From Lewinellaceae bacterium (lineage in GTDB: Bacteria > Bacteroidota > Bacteroidia > Chitinophagales > Saprospiraceae), in assembly GCA_016708875.1 (NCBI GenBank), contig JADJFA010000021.1, forward strand, positions 36,192 through 100,191: a stretch of 64,000 nucleotides of DNA, written 5' to 3'. The position numbers were made by a program, and so were the translations under genes. Positions 44,606 to 51,925 of this stretch are shown here, piece by piece. The notes below the pieces were generated by a model. The model was given only the letters and a program-made list of their open reading frames with translations, did not search any database and was not told the origin of the DNA. Within the stretch, counting starts at the first letter, position 1. The number at the start of each line of letters is the position of its first letter.

Positions 44606-46489
44606 TTAACTGAACTGTTTTTGGAGATCCTCTAAATCAAATTGTATAAAACACTTGCGGCCCGAAGGGCTGTTATAAGGCACGGAACAAGCAAAAAGCC
44701 GATCCACCAAATCCTGCATTTCCTGCGGCGTGAGCGATTGTCCACGGCGCAGGGCGGCATTTCGTGCCATCGAACGGGCGAGATTGTCCCAGGTGCCAAG
44801 TTGAAGTTCCAGATTGCCTTTGTATTGTGTCAGTACTTTTTCGAGGAGCATTTCCTCTGAAATTCCGCCGCGAAGTTCGGCAGGCGAACCGTGAATAGCG
44901 AAGGTGTTGCCGCCAAATTCTGCAACCTCAAAGCCCAGACAATTCACCTCCTCAAGTATGTCGCGGAGCAATGCCGCATCGGCAGCGGAGAGTTCTATCG
45001 TTTTAGGAAAAAGGGCTTTTTGCGTGGCAATGGGCTGATTTTCAAGAGCTGCGAGGTAACGTTCGTAAAGTACCCGTTCACTTGCCGCCTGTTGGTCAAT
45101 GAGCAAAAATCCCGATTTCAGGTGACTCACAATGTACTGTCCGTGAATCTGATACGGTTCGCGTTGGCCTTTGGAAAAGCTCTCTGAGTCGTCGTCCATT
45201 TCCAGTACTTCCATTTTACCAGATTTACCCGTGTTACCCGCTTCACCCGCCATAGCCGCAGGCGAAGGCGGGCCTTCCAACTCCCCAGCCGTTTTATCCC
45301 CAAAAAGCTGGAGCCCTTCGTACAGTTTTTGCCAGTGTTCGAGGTTGCTGGCGTGGCGGGCAGCATCTTCGCCGGGCTCTGGACGAGATGGTCGGTAGGA
45401 GCCAACAGAACTGGCCTCCCGCTCCGGCCGCAGCACCGTTGGTGGCGCCAAACGCTGTTGGAATGCGGGTTCTTGTTCAAAATCCAGCGTCGGGGTCACG
45501 TTGTGACTACCGAGAGCGTGTCGCACGGCCACTTTCAGGAAATTATACACAAGCCGCTCATCGTCAAACTTGATCTCTTGCTTCGTGGGGTGTACGTTGA
45601 TGTCCACGCTCGCCGGGTCAATGTCGAGGAAAAGCACATAAAGCGGGTAAGTATCCGCGGGCAGCAGGTCTTCGTAAGCGCCCATCACCGCGTGGTGGAG
45701 GTAATTGCTGCGGATGAAGCGTTTGTTTACAAAAAACAATTGCTCGCCACGTGCTTTTTTGAAATAATCGGGCTTGCCCACAAAACCGCTGATGTGCAAA
45801 ATGTCGGTTTCCTGATCGGCTGGTACAAGTTTTTTGTTGACGGCTTCGCCGAAAATCTTGACCACCCGCTGCCGCAAATTTCCCGCCGGGAGGTGGAAAA
45901 TCTCCGAATCGTTGTGGTGCAGGGAAAAGAAAACATCGGGATTCGCCATTGCCACGCGCTGGAACTCGTCCATGATATGGCGGGTCTCCACGGGGTCGGC
46001 TTTTAGAAAATTGCGCCGTGCTGGTACCGTGTAGAACAGGTTTTTGACGGAAATGCTCGTGCCTTGTGGCGCCTGGCAAGCCTCCTGTATTTTCACAGTG
46101 GTGTCTTCCACAACGATGCGGGTGCCGAGCTCGTCGGTGGCGCGACGGGTGCGCATTTCTACCTGTGCAACAGCAGCAATGGAGGCCAGCGCTTCGCCCC
46201 GAAAGCCCATGGTATTTAGGGCGAACAGGTCTTTCGCCTCGCGGATTTTGGAAGTCGCATGCCTTTCAAAACTCATGCGGGCATCGGTCTCCGACATCCC
46301 GCAACCATTGTCAATAACCTGAATGAGGGTTTTTCCTGCGTCGCGTACGATGAGTTGGATTTTGGTCGCGCCCGCATCCACGGCATTTTCAAGCAACTCC
46401 TTGGCCACTGAAGCGGGGCGTTGCACCACCTCTCCTGCGGCAATTTGGTTTGCTACACTATCGGGCAATAATTGGATGACGTCGGACAT
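44606..46489 (-). CDS. mutL: DNA mismatch repair protein MutL
   Basis: Couples MutS mismatch recognition to strand removal. 627 aa. The GHKL ATPase domain has ELLENAVDAGAT, DNGCGMS and TMGFRGEALASI; the transducer domain has FVNKRFIRS and DVNVHPTKQE-like DINVHPTKQE; the C-terminal dimerisation domain ends CPSGRK-like SPSGRKCF. The endonuclease motif DQHAxxE appears as DQQAASE, so nicking activity is doubtful. The ATG at 46489 (MSDVIQLLPDSVANQIAAGE) is the family start. About 20 residues of the linker (PPSPAAMAGEAGNTGKSG) come from a REP-like repeat. Heads an operon with two rhomboids. Confidence 0.96.
   Translation of the reverse strand: MSDVIQLLPDSVANQIAAGEVVQRPASVAKELLENAVDAGATKIQLIVRDAGKTLIQVIDNGCGMSETDARMSFERHATSKIREAKDLFALNTMGFRGEALASIAAVAQVEMRTRRATDELGTRIVVEDTTVKIQEACQAPQGTSISVKNLFYTVPARRNFLKADPVETRHIMDEFQRVAMANPDVFFSLHHNDSEIFHLPAGNLRQRVVKIFGEAVNKKLVPADQETDILHISGFVGKPDYFKKARGEQLFFVNKRFIRSNYLHHAVMGAYEDLLPADTYPLYVLFLDIDPASVDINVHPTKQEIKFDDERLVYNFLKVAVRHALGSHNVTPTLDFEQEPAFQQRLAPPTVLRPEREASSVGSYRPSRPEPGEDAARHASNLEHWQKLYEGLQLFGDKTAGELEGPPSPAAMAGEAGNTGKSGKMEVLEMDDDSESFSKGQREPYQIHGQYIVSHLKSGFLLIDQQAASERVLYERYLAALENQPIATQKALFPKTIELSAADAALLRDILEEVNCLGFEVAEFGGNTFAIHGSPAELRGGISEEMLLEKVLTQYKGNLELQLGTWDNLARSMARNAALRRGQSLTPQEMQDLVDRLFACSVPYNSPSGRKCFIQFDLEDLQKQFS
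45236..45274. repeat. REP-like repeat inside mutL
   Basis: CCCGCC-family unit; 45242-45270 matches 26064-26092 (arcA leader) exactly over 29 bp in reverse orientation. Read in frame in the MutL linker. Confidence 0.85.
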
Positions 46490-46496
46490 AGGGAGG

Positions 46497-46524
46497 CAAA
46501 GGTAATTAGAAGAGGCTGACTCAA
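46497..46524 (-). promoter_or_regulatory. Predicted promoter of mutL
   Basis: Minus strand: TTG (46524-46522), 17-nt spacer, TACCTTTG (46504-46497), then seven bases to the ATG. The transcript would be leaderless. Confidence 0.6.
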
Positions 46525-46530
46525 TAGTAG

Positions 46531-46694
46531 GAGAAACCGCAAAATGCAAAACAGGAAAATTTAAAACCGCAAAACCAAACGAAGACAAAGTCCTGAAAAT
46601 CAAATAATTGGAATAGGGGCCTATTCTTAGGCTTAAACTTTGCGCCTGCCTGTCGTTAGGCGGGGTTTTCCTGTCTTACATTTTGCAGTTTCTC
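46531..46694. repeat. Word-repeat palindrome, AACCGCAAAA family
   Basis: 46531-46559 pairs with 46666-46694 over 29 bp with three mismatches (GAGAAACCGCAAAATG...CAGGAAAA). Related to 19072-19168. Confidence 0.75.
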
Positions 46695-46811
46695 ATACTA
46701 ACTGAGTCAACTTCTTCGTTCCGCCAGGACTCAACCTCTAGTTTAGTTCTAACTAATCCTCAGAACAGGTTGTCGACCCAGCCCTCGAGACAGGGGCGGT
46801 CGAGTTCGGCT

Positions 46812-47924
46812 TCAATGTTCGCCGACCGATTTTATCACCGCCTCCACCCGTCTGATGAGTTCTTCCGGCGAGGGAAAAAATCCGCTCAATTCTTTGGGGA
46901 GCGATTTTGAAATGCTGTACGTAGCTACGCCTATGGGTTTGTTGACATCCTGCAAGGCAAATTCGACAGTCGTTTGGTCTTTGCTTTTACAAATGATGAT
47001 GCCTATGCAGGGGTTTTCGTGCTGTTTTCGGATGCGCTTGTCGAGTAGCGAAAGGTAAAAACCCATTTTCCCGGTGTGTTCCGGCTCGAACTCGCCGATT
47101 TTCAAATCGAGGGCAACCAAAGATTGCAGGCCCCGATGGAAGAGGAGCAAATCAATCCGGTACTCCTTCCCGTTCAAATCGAGGGCAAATTGGTTGGCGA
47201 TAAAGCAAAAATCGCCGCCCATTTCCACCAAAAACTGGCGTATGTTTTGGAGAATTGCCAGTTCGAGTTGGTGTTCGGAATGTTGGTCACCGAGTTCCAG
47301 AAAGTCGAAGGCATAGTCGTCCTTGACCGCCAAAATGGCCTGGGCTTGCAGGTTTTCCGGCAAATTTTGCTCGAAGTTTTGCTGGCTGATGACCGTTTTT
47401 TCAAAGGACTTGTTCTCGATTTGATGAATCAGGACGTTTTTCGTCCACCCAAAACGGCGGGTCTGGTGAATGTAAAATAGCCGCTCGTTCGGGTCTTTGC
47501 ACTTTTCGAGTATGAGGTAATTGTGCGTCCAGCCAATTTTTGCCACTGCCGGTGGCAGAAATTCCCCTGCATTTTGGTCTGGTGGCAATTCTCCCACCGG
47601 CGGTGGGAGAATTGCCGCTTGCCGATACGCAAGGTAAAAGGCCCGCATCCGCCAGACGTTGGTTTTTGAAAAACCATTTGACCTCGGAAATGCTTTTTGC
47701 AAATCCACGGCGAGCAACTCGACCACCGAATTGCCCCAGCCGTTTGCTTGCTGGCGTTCGGCAATCATCTTGCCCAAATCCCAATAGAGTTGGATGAGTT
47801 CTTTGTTGACCGCCCGGATGGCGGCCAATTGCCCGGTTTGAACACGGGCGGTCGCGTCGGCCACCAATTGTTGGTAGGCGGGCGAAGCGGTATGTGCTTC
47901 GTGGATGTCCAAATTTGTAGCCAT
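46812..47924 (-). CDS. DUF1016 (YhcG-type) PDDEXK nuclease family protein
   Basis: 370 aa. The N-terminal DUF1016 helical domain (NKELIQLYWDLGKMIAERQ, NGFSKTNVWRMRAFYLAY) is followed by a PD-(D/E)XK-like nuclease domain (GKEYRIDLLLFHRGLQSLVALDLKIGEFEPEHTGKM). These proteins are linked to restriction-modification, defence and mobile DNA, but no partner is present here. A proline-rich linker (ILPPPVGELPPDQNAGEFLPPAVAKI) between the domains is encoded by palindromic repeats. Start ATG 47924; a CAAATTTA (-7 type) box lies 17 bp upstream. Confidence 0.9.
   Translation of the reverse strand: MATNLDIHEAHTASPAYQQLVADATARVQTGQLAAIRAVNKELIQLYWDLGKMIAERQQANGWGNSVVELLAVDLQKAFPRSNGFSKTNVWRMRAFYLAYRQAAILPPPVGELPPDQNAGEFLPPAVAKIGWTHNYLILEKCKDPNERLFYIHQTRRFGWTKNVLIHQIENKSFEKTVISQQNFEQNLPENLQAQAILAVKDDYAFDFLELGDQHSEHQLELAILQNIRQFLVEMGGDFCFIANQFALDLNGKEYRIDLLLFHRGLQSLVALDLKIGEFEPEHTGKMGFYLSLLDKRIRKQHENPCIGIIICKSKDQTTVEFALQDVNKPIGVATYSISKSLPKELSGFFPSPEELIRRVEAVIKSVGEH
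47542..47614. repeat. Palindromic repeats inside the DUF1016 gene
   Basis: A perfect 14-bp inverted repeat CAATTCTCCCACCG (47586-47599 and 47601-47614) with a 1-nt loop, and a smaller one GCCAC/GTGGC at 47542-47556. Both are translated as the Pro-rich linker. Confidence 0.8.
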
Positions 47925-48271
47925 GTAAAATTTTTTGCTACAAATTTAAAACAAATACTGTGGTTTTACGATTTTTTTAAAACAAAAAATTGCAAAATTG
48001 TTTTAGGAAAAATCCTTTCTTGTGTTGTACCGCAACTTTGATATTGTTTGGTCATCTCTGCCAAGCCAAGAAACAGGTATCCAATATTCGGATCGTGCAG
48101 ATAGCTTTTCGCTCGGCTTTCAATTCGCCAGAGGAAGCGAGGAAGATTTTGATGTTATTCATTTTACGCACCAATGCTACGGGAAAAAGGCAAAATCGAG
48201 GCCCAAATCTCCATAAAAGCATCTATTGTTTCGAGTATCCGCGAAAATCAGCTCCCTCCGCGTAATCCGCG
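47925..48271. other. Spacer with a doubtful short ORF
   Basis: 347 bp between divergent/tandem genes. A plus-strand frame of about 64 codons (48022-48216, WSSLPSQETGIQYSDRADSF) has protein-like composition but no recognised family. AT-rich at the left. No terminator or promoter with confidence. Confidence 0.35.
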
Positions 48272-49333
48272 TTACCGCACCACACTCACCCGCGCCCCAT
48301 CCACCAAATTCAACTGCCCCGTCAGCACCACCTGATCACCTTGGACAATACCCGAAGTCACCTCCACTTTGTCGCCATAAATCCCGCCCAGGGTGATGGC
48401 GCGAAGCACGGCAATGGAGTCGCCCTGCACCACATAGATTTTGGGCTCTTGCAGGCTTCCGGCAATGACCTTGCGCGGCAGTGTAAGACCAGAACGGTGA
48501 GCATCAAAAGTGAATTTCGCTTTGGCGTGCATACCGCCGCGCAGGGGATTTCCTTTTGGGTTAATCACCTCTATTTCAACATCATAGGTAAAAGCATTGT
48601 CGGCGCGGAGGCCGATATTGGTCACTTTTCCAGCGATGTTTAAGTCAGGAAAAACGTCGGCGCGGACGCTCACGCCCTGGCCTTTTTTCACGTTCAGCAC
48701 GTCGCGTTCTGTCACTTTTACCATGAGGAAAAGCTTTTCGAGATTGGTCATTTGGGCAACCTGAATGCCGGGACCGATCACGCTTCCACGCTCGATAAAG
48801 CGCATGCCCAAAGTACCCGTCATGGGCGCTTTGATGCTCGTGTTGGAGATCTGCTTTTTCAGGCCTTTCTCCTTGGCTTCGGCGGTGAGTATGCCGAGGT
48901 CAATGTCTTCGATTTTGTTTTTCGGCGCGGCCTCTCCTTCTATGAGGTTGGTGAGGCGCTCTTTGTCCTTGCGGAGTTTGGCGAGGTTGGCCTGCGTGGC
49001 TTCGAGTTCGATGCGCAGGAGCTCGTCATCTACCTTGGCGATGATTTCCCCTTCGTTCAGCCATTCGCCTTTGCCTTTGTAAGTTTCCAGAACGCGGCCA
49101 GCGGTTTCTGATATGACGAACATTTCCTTGAAAGGCAGGAAAATACCATCCGCCTCGAGGTGGTTGGCGAGGGTTTCCAATTGGGGCGCAACAACTTCTA
49201 CCGGGACAAATGCCCGCACCATTTTGGAGAGTTCGGCCTTTTGCGCGAGGTGTTTTTTATTGGAATAAAGTTTCCAGACGGCAAAAGACACCGCGAGGAG
49301 AAGGAGGAGCCAGAGTAGGGAGCGATTTTTCAA
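48272..49333 (-). CDS. RND efflux periplasmic adaptor (HlyD/MFP family)
   Basis: About 354 aa. One N-terminal membrane anchor (SLLWLLLLLAVSFAVWKLY), barrel-sandwich hybrid halves (FVISETAGRVLETYKGKGEWLNEGEIIAKVD and APMTGTLGMRFIERGSVIGPG) around a coiled-coil hairpin, then beta-barrel and membrane-proximal domains. It would bridge an inner-membrane RND pump and an outer-membrane channel, but neither is next to it. The start is uncertain: TTG at 49333 is preferred since further upstream the frame reads through a REP-like repeat. Confidence 0.88.
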   Translation of the reverse strand: MKNRSLLWLLLLLAVSFAVWKLYSNKKHLAQKAELSKMVRAFVPVEVVAPQLETLANHLEADGIFLPFKEMFVISETAGRVLETYKGKGEWLNEGEIIAKVDDELLRIELEATQANLAKLRKDKERLTNLIEGEAAPKNKIEDIDLGILTAEAKEKGLKKQISNTSIKAPMTGTLGMRFIERGSVIGPGIQVAQMTNLEKLFLMVKVTERDVLNVKKGQGVSVRADVFPDLNIAGKVTNIGLRADNAFTYDVEIEVINPKGNPLRGGMHAKAKFTFDAHRSGLTLPRKVIAGSLQEPKIYVVQGDSIAVLRAITLGGIYGDKVEVTSGIVQGDQVVLTGQLNLVDGARVSVVR

Positions 49334-49359
49334 TATGCAAGGAGGATAAATGTGGTCCC

Positions 49360-49413
49360 CGCCTACGCCCCCGCCTGCCAAGGCTTGGCGGGCACGAAGG
49401 CTTCGGCAGGTAA
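49360..49413. repeat. REP-like repeat, CCCGCC family
   Basis: CGCCTACGCCCCCGCCTGCC and GGCTTGGCGGGC...GGCTTCGGCAGGTAAA. It lies in the adaptor leader, after a -7-like TATCTTTG (49445-49438, minus strand). Confidence 0.75.
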
Positions 49414-49532
49414 AAATGTGGCCAATGTGTGGCAGGGCAAAGATAGCAAAAGCCCCAACCGCAAAAACCTCCTTGTATGGCCAGCTCATTCCTTAGTTTT
49501 GCGGTGTGTTTTTACATTGACCACATTTTTAC

Positions 49533-49588
49533 CTGCCAAAGCATCTCGCCGCCGCCATAGGCTATGGCGAGTAAAAGCGTAGGCGGGG
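49533..49588. repeat. REP-like repeat, CCCGCC family
   Basis: ACCTGCCAAAGCATCTCGCC and GGCTATGGCGAGTAAAAGCG units, roughly inverted relative to 49360-49413. Its right end supplies the ATG of the next ORF. Confidence 0.72.
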
Positions 49589-50235
49589 ATCACATTGACC
49601 ACATTAATTTGACCACATTAATAAAAGCCAGCCGCGTCGCCCACCTCACCGATGCACGTTATTTTGCCGCCAAAGTGGTTGATTATCTGGGTTTCAACCT
49701 CGAAGAAGGCACGGAGGGTTACCTCGATCCGATGTATATGAAAGCCATTCGTGAGTGGGTGCAAGGCCCGAAAATAGTGGGCGAATTCAGTCGCACGCCC
49801 ATCCAGGTGGTGCGGGAAGCAGCATCGTTTTATGGCTTGGATATGGTGCAGGTTTCGGCTCAAAACCACGGAGCATATTTGGCCGAATTGGAGGGACTCG
49901 AACTTATTTTGGAAATAGAAGTTGGGGAACACGGGCTCCCGTTTTCAACAACAGAATTGCAGGCGTTTGCAGCCTACGCAGATGTATTCTTGTTCAATTT
50001 TTCTCGAATAAGCGTTTCAAAATCAACGTTTTATACTGACCATGGTTTCTGGCGGGAGGTATTTGGTTTGCGACCTTCCTTGCTTCAGGCGGATATTCCG
50101 GCGGCAGATTGGCCCGAAATTTTGGAGACGCTTGGTCTTGCCGGGTTGAGTATCGTAGGGGGCGAAGAGGAGCAGGTAGGTGTGAAATCTTATGATCAGA
50201 TAGACGAAGTTTTTGAATCTCTGGGTAGAGGGTAA
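49564..50235 (+). CDS. TrpF-like (phosphoribosylanthranilate isomerase-like) barrel protein
   Basis: About 208-223 aa. TIM-barrel spacing as in PRAI: LTDARYFAAKVVDYLGFNL near the start, then FSRTPIQVVREAASFYGLDMVQV, and GLSIVGGEEEQVGVKSYDQI at the end. True TrpF begins KICGIT with the catalytic Cys; here the strand reads IKASRV, so the Cys is missing and isomerase activity is unlikely. No trp genes are near. The ATG at 49564 lies in a repeat, so TTG at 49609 may be the real start. Confidence 0.7.
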   Translation: MASKSVGGDHIDHINLTTLIKASRVAHLTDARYFAAKVVDYLGFNLEEGTEGYLDPMYMKAIREWVQGPKIVGEFSRTPIQVVREAASFYGLDMVQVSAQNHGAYLAELEGLELILEIEVGEHGLPFSTTELQAFAAYADVFLFNFSRISVSKSTFYTDHGFWREVFGLRPSLLQADIPAADWPEILETLGLAGLSIVGGEEEQVGVKSYDQIDEVFESLGRG

Positions 50236-50270
50236 AGAAAACCTTTAAGTGAATTAATGACCACATATAT

Positions 50271-50365
50271 TTTTGTAACCACATAGTTCACATAGCACAC
50301 ATAGTTATCACAATTTGCTGAAATTGAATAACTATGTGTGCTATGTGAACTATGTGGTTACAAAA
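50271..50365. repeat. Word-repeat palindrome, CACATAG family (38-bp perfect arms)
   Basis: 50271-50308 and 50328-50365 are exact complements over 38 bp. The 19-nt loop itself folds (CAATTT/AAATTG). Words: CACATAGTT, CACATAGCA, CACATAGTT. Confidence 0.93.
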
Positions 50366-50422
50366 ACCTATGTGGTTACAAACCCCTATTAATACCAAAT
50401 TTGTAAAAAGCAAATAGTCACC

Positions 50423-51189
50423 ATGCTCAACATCATCACCTACAACGTCAACGGCATCCGCTCTGCCATCTCCAAAGGTTTTTGGGAATGGCTGGAGCAA
50501 GAGAACCCCGACATCATTTGTCTCCAGGAAATCAAAGCCCTCCAAAGCGATGTGCCATTGCTCGAACTTGAAGCCCTGGGCTATCAGCACCACTGGTTTT
50601 CTGCCGAAAAAAAGGGCTACAGCGGCGTGGCAACGTTTTCTAAAAAAGCCCCGAGCCTTGTAGCGCAGGGCTGCGGGATGCCGGGCTACGACGGTGAAGG
50701 ACGTATCCTGCGTACTGATTTTGGCGACTGGACGCTGTTGAATTGCTACTTCCCTTCCGGCACCACGGGTGATGTGCGGCAGGATTTCAAGATGAAATTT
50801 CTGGACTATTTCGCTGGCTGGATAGAAGCCTTAAAAAAGGAACGTCCGAAACTCATCATCGTAGGCGATTATAATATTGCACATCAGGAAATTGACATAC
50901 ACGACCCTAAAGGCAACAAGAACAGTTCGGGCTTTTGCCGGAAGAACGAGCCTGGATGACGAACTGGCTGGCGAGCGGTTTCACCGATGCCTTCAGGTAC
51001 ATAAACCCTGATATGAAAGAATACAGCTGGTGGAGTTTTCGGGCTGGGTCGCGCGGCAACAACAAGGGTTGGCGTATTGATTATCAGGCAGTAACAGACA
51101 ACTTAAAAGATAAAATAACCTACGCCAGACAACTCAATGATGTGGTGCATTCGGATCACTGTCCGGTTAAGATTTTGATTGATTTATGA
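50423..51189 (+). CDS. xth: Exodeoxyribonuclease III (frameshifted)
   Basis: Removes 3' blocks and cuts at abasic sites in base-excision repair. About 255 aa: MLNIITYNVNGIRSAISKGF, catalytic Glu in CLQEIKA, GDYNIAHQEIDIHDPKGN, and HSDHCPVKI at the end. The frame breaks at a T-run (about 50933); one extra T gives NSSGFLPEERAWMTNWL. So one gene, probably intact. Start ATG 50423 sits after the palindrome. Confidence 0.94.
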
Positions 51190-51259
51190 TGCAAACCACG
51201 TTTGCCAAACTTTGAAAGTTTTTGCAAATGTTCAAATCACTACTAATAAACCTCTTGCC

Positions 51260-51829
51260 ATGAAAAATCGCCTTACACACTCGATCATTGCGTTTTTGTT
51301 CTGCTTGCCATGCGTTTATGCACAAAATGATGTAAAGGAATGGGTTATGGTCGACAAGAAAAACGGTAATGAAAGAATTTTAAAACAAGGGCAGGGTATT
51401 AGCGTCCATTGGAATAATATCGAAGGTTCCGAGGTGTTAAAGGGAAAGTTGGCAGATATTTCAGAGGATTCTTTGTTTTTGAGCATGAAAGCAGGTATTA
51501 GAGTTATCGGGAAACATGACATCAACAAAATAAAGTACAGAACAGAACGATCGATTGGACAGCTTTTTATTGGCTGCTTGCTAATCGTGGGAGGCATTAT
51601 AATCGCGGGGTTATCGGTGCTGTTTCAAATTGTTTCGGATACAACAAGAATTGATTATCAATTGGCACGAGGAGAACGAAAATTAATATGGCCATTGGCA
51701 TTTTTAGGTCTTGCCGTTGTTGCCATGGGCATCGCTATCCTTAAGTCGAACTCAATGAAAACCAAGAATCCTTTTGAAAAAGAGTGGGTGATACGAGACA
51801 TGAAAAATAATCCAAACAAGTCCCCCTAA
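51260..51829 (+). CDS. Hypothetical exported membrane protein
   Basis: 189 aa. Signal peptide (MKNRLTHSIIAFLFCLPCVYAQ), a beta-type domain of about 90 residues (KGKLADISEDSLFLSMKAGIRVI), then two membrane segments (FIGCLLIVGGIIIAGLSVLF; WPLAFLGLAVVAMGIAIL). No family recognised, though the first part has the look of a small barrel sensing or scaffold domain. AT-richer than its neighbours. ATG 51260 chosen for its signal peptide. Confidence 0.7.
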   Translation: MKNRLTHSIIAFLFCLPCVYAQNDVKEWVMVDKKNGNERILKQGQGISVHWNNIEGSEVLKGKLADISEDSLFLSMKAGIRVIGKHDINKIKYRTERSIGQLFIGCLLIVGGIIIAGLSVLFQIVSDTTRIDYQLARGERKLIWPLAFLGLAVVAMGIAILKSNSMKTKNPFEKEWVIRDMKNNPNKSP

Positions 51830-51925
51830 ATCCACTTCTCGCGCAACCTTGCTACCAAAATTTGGTTTTGGAAACGCTCCCAAACCCAGCCCCATCGAAA
51901 TTCATTCTGTCAATTCTAAAATTCC

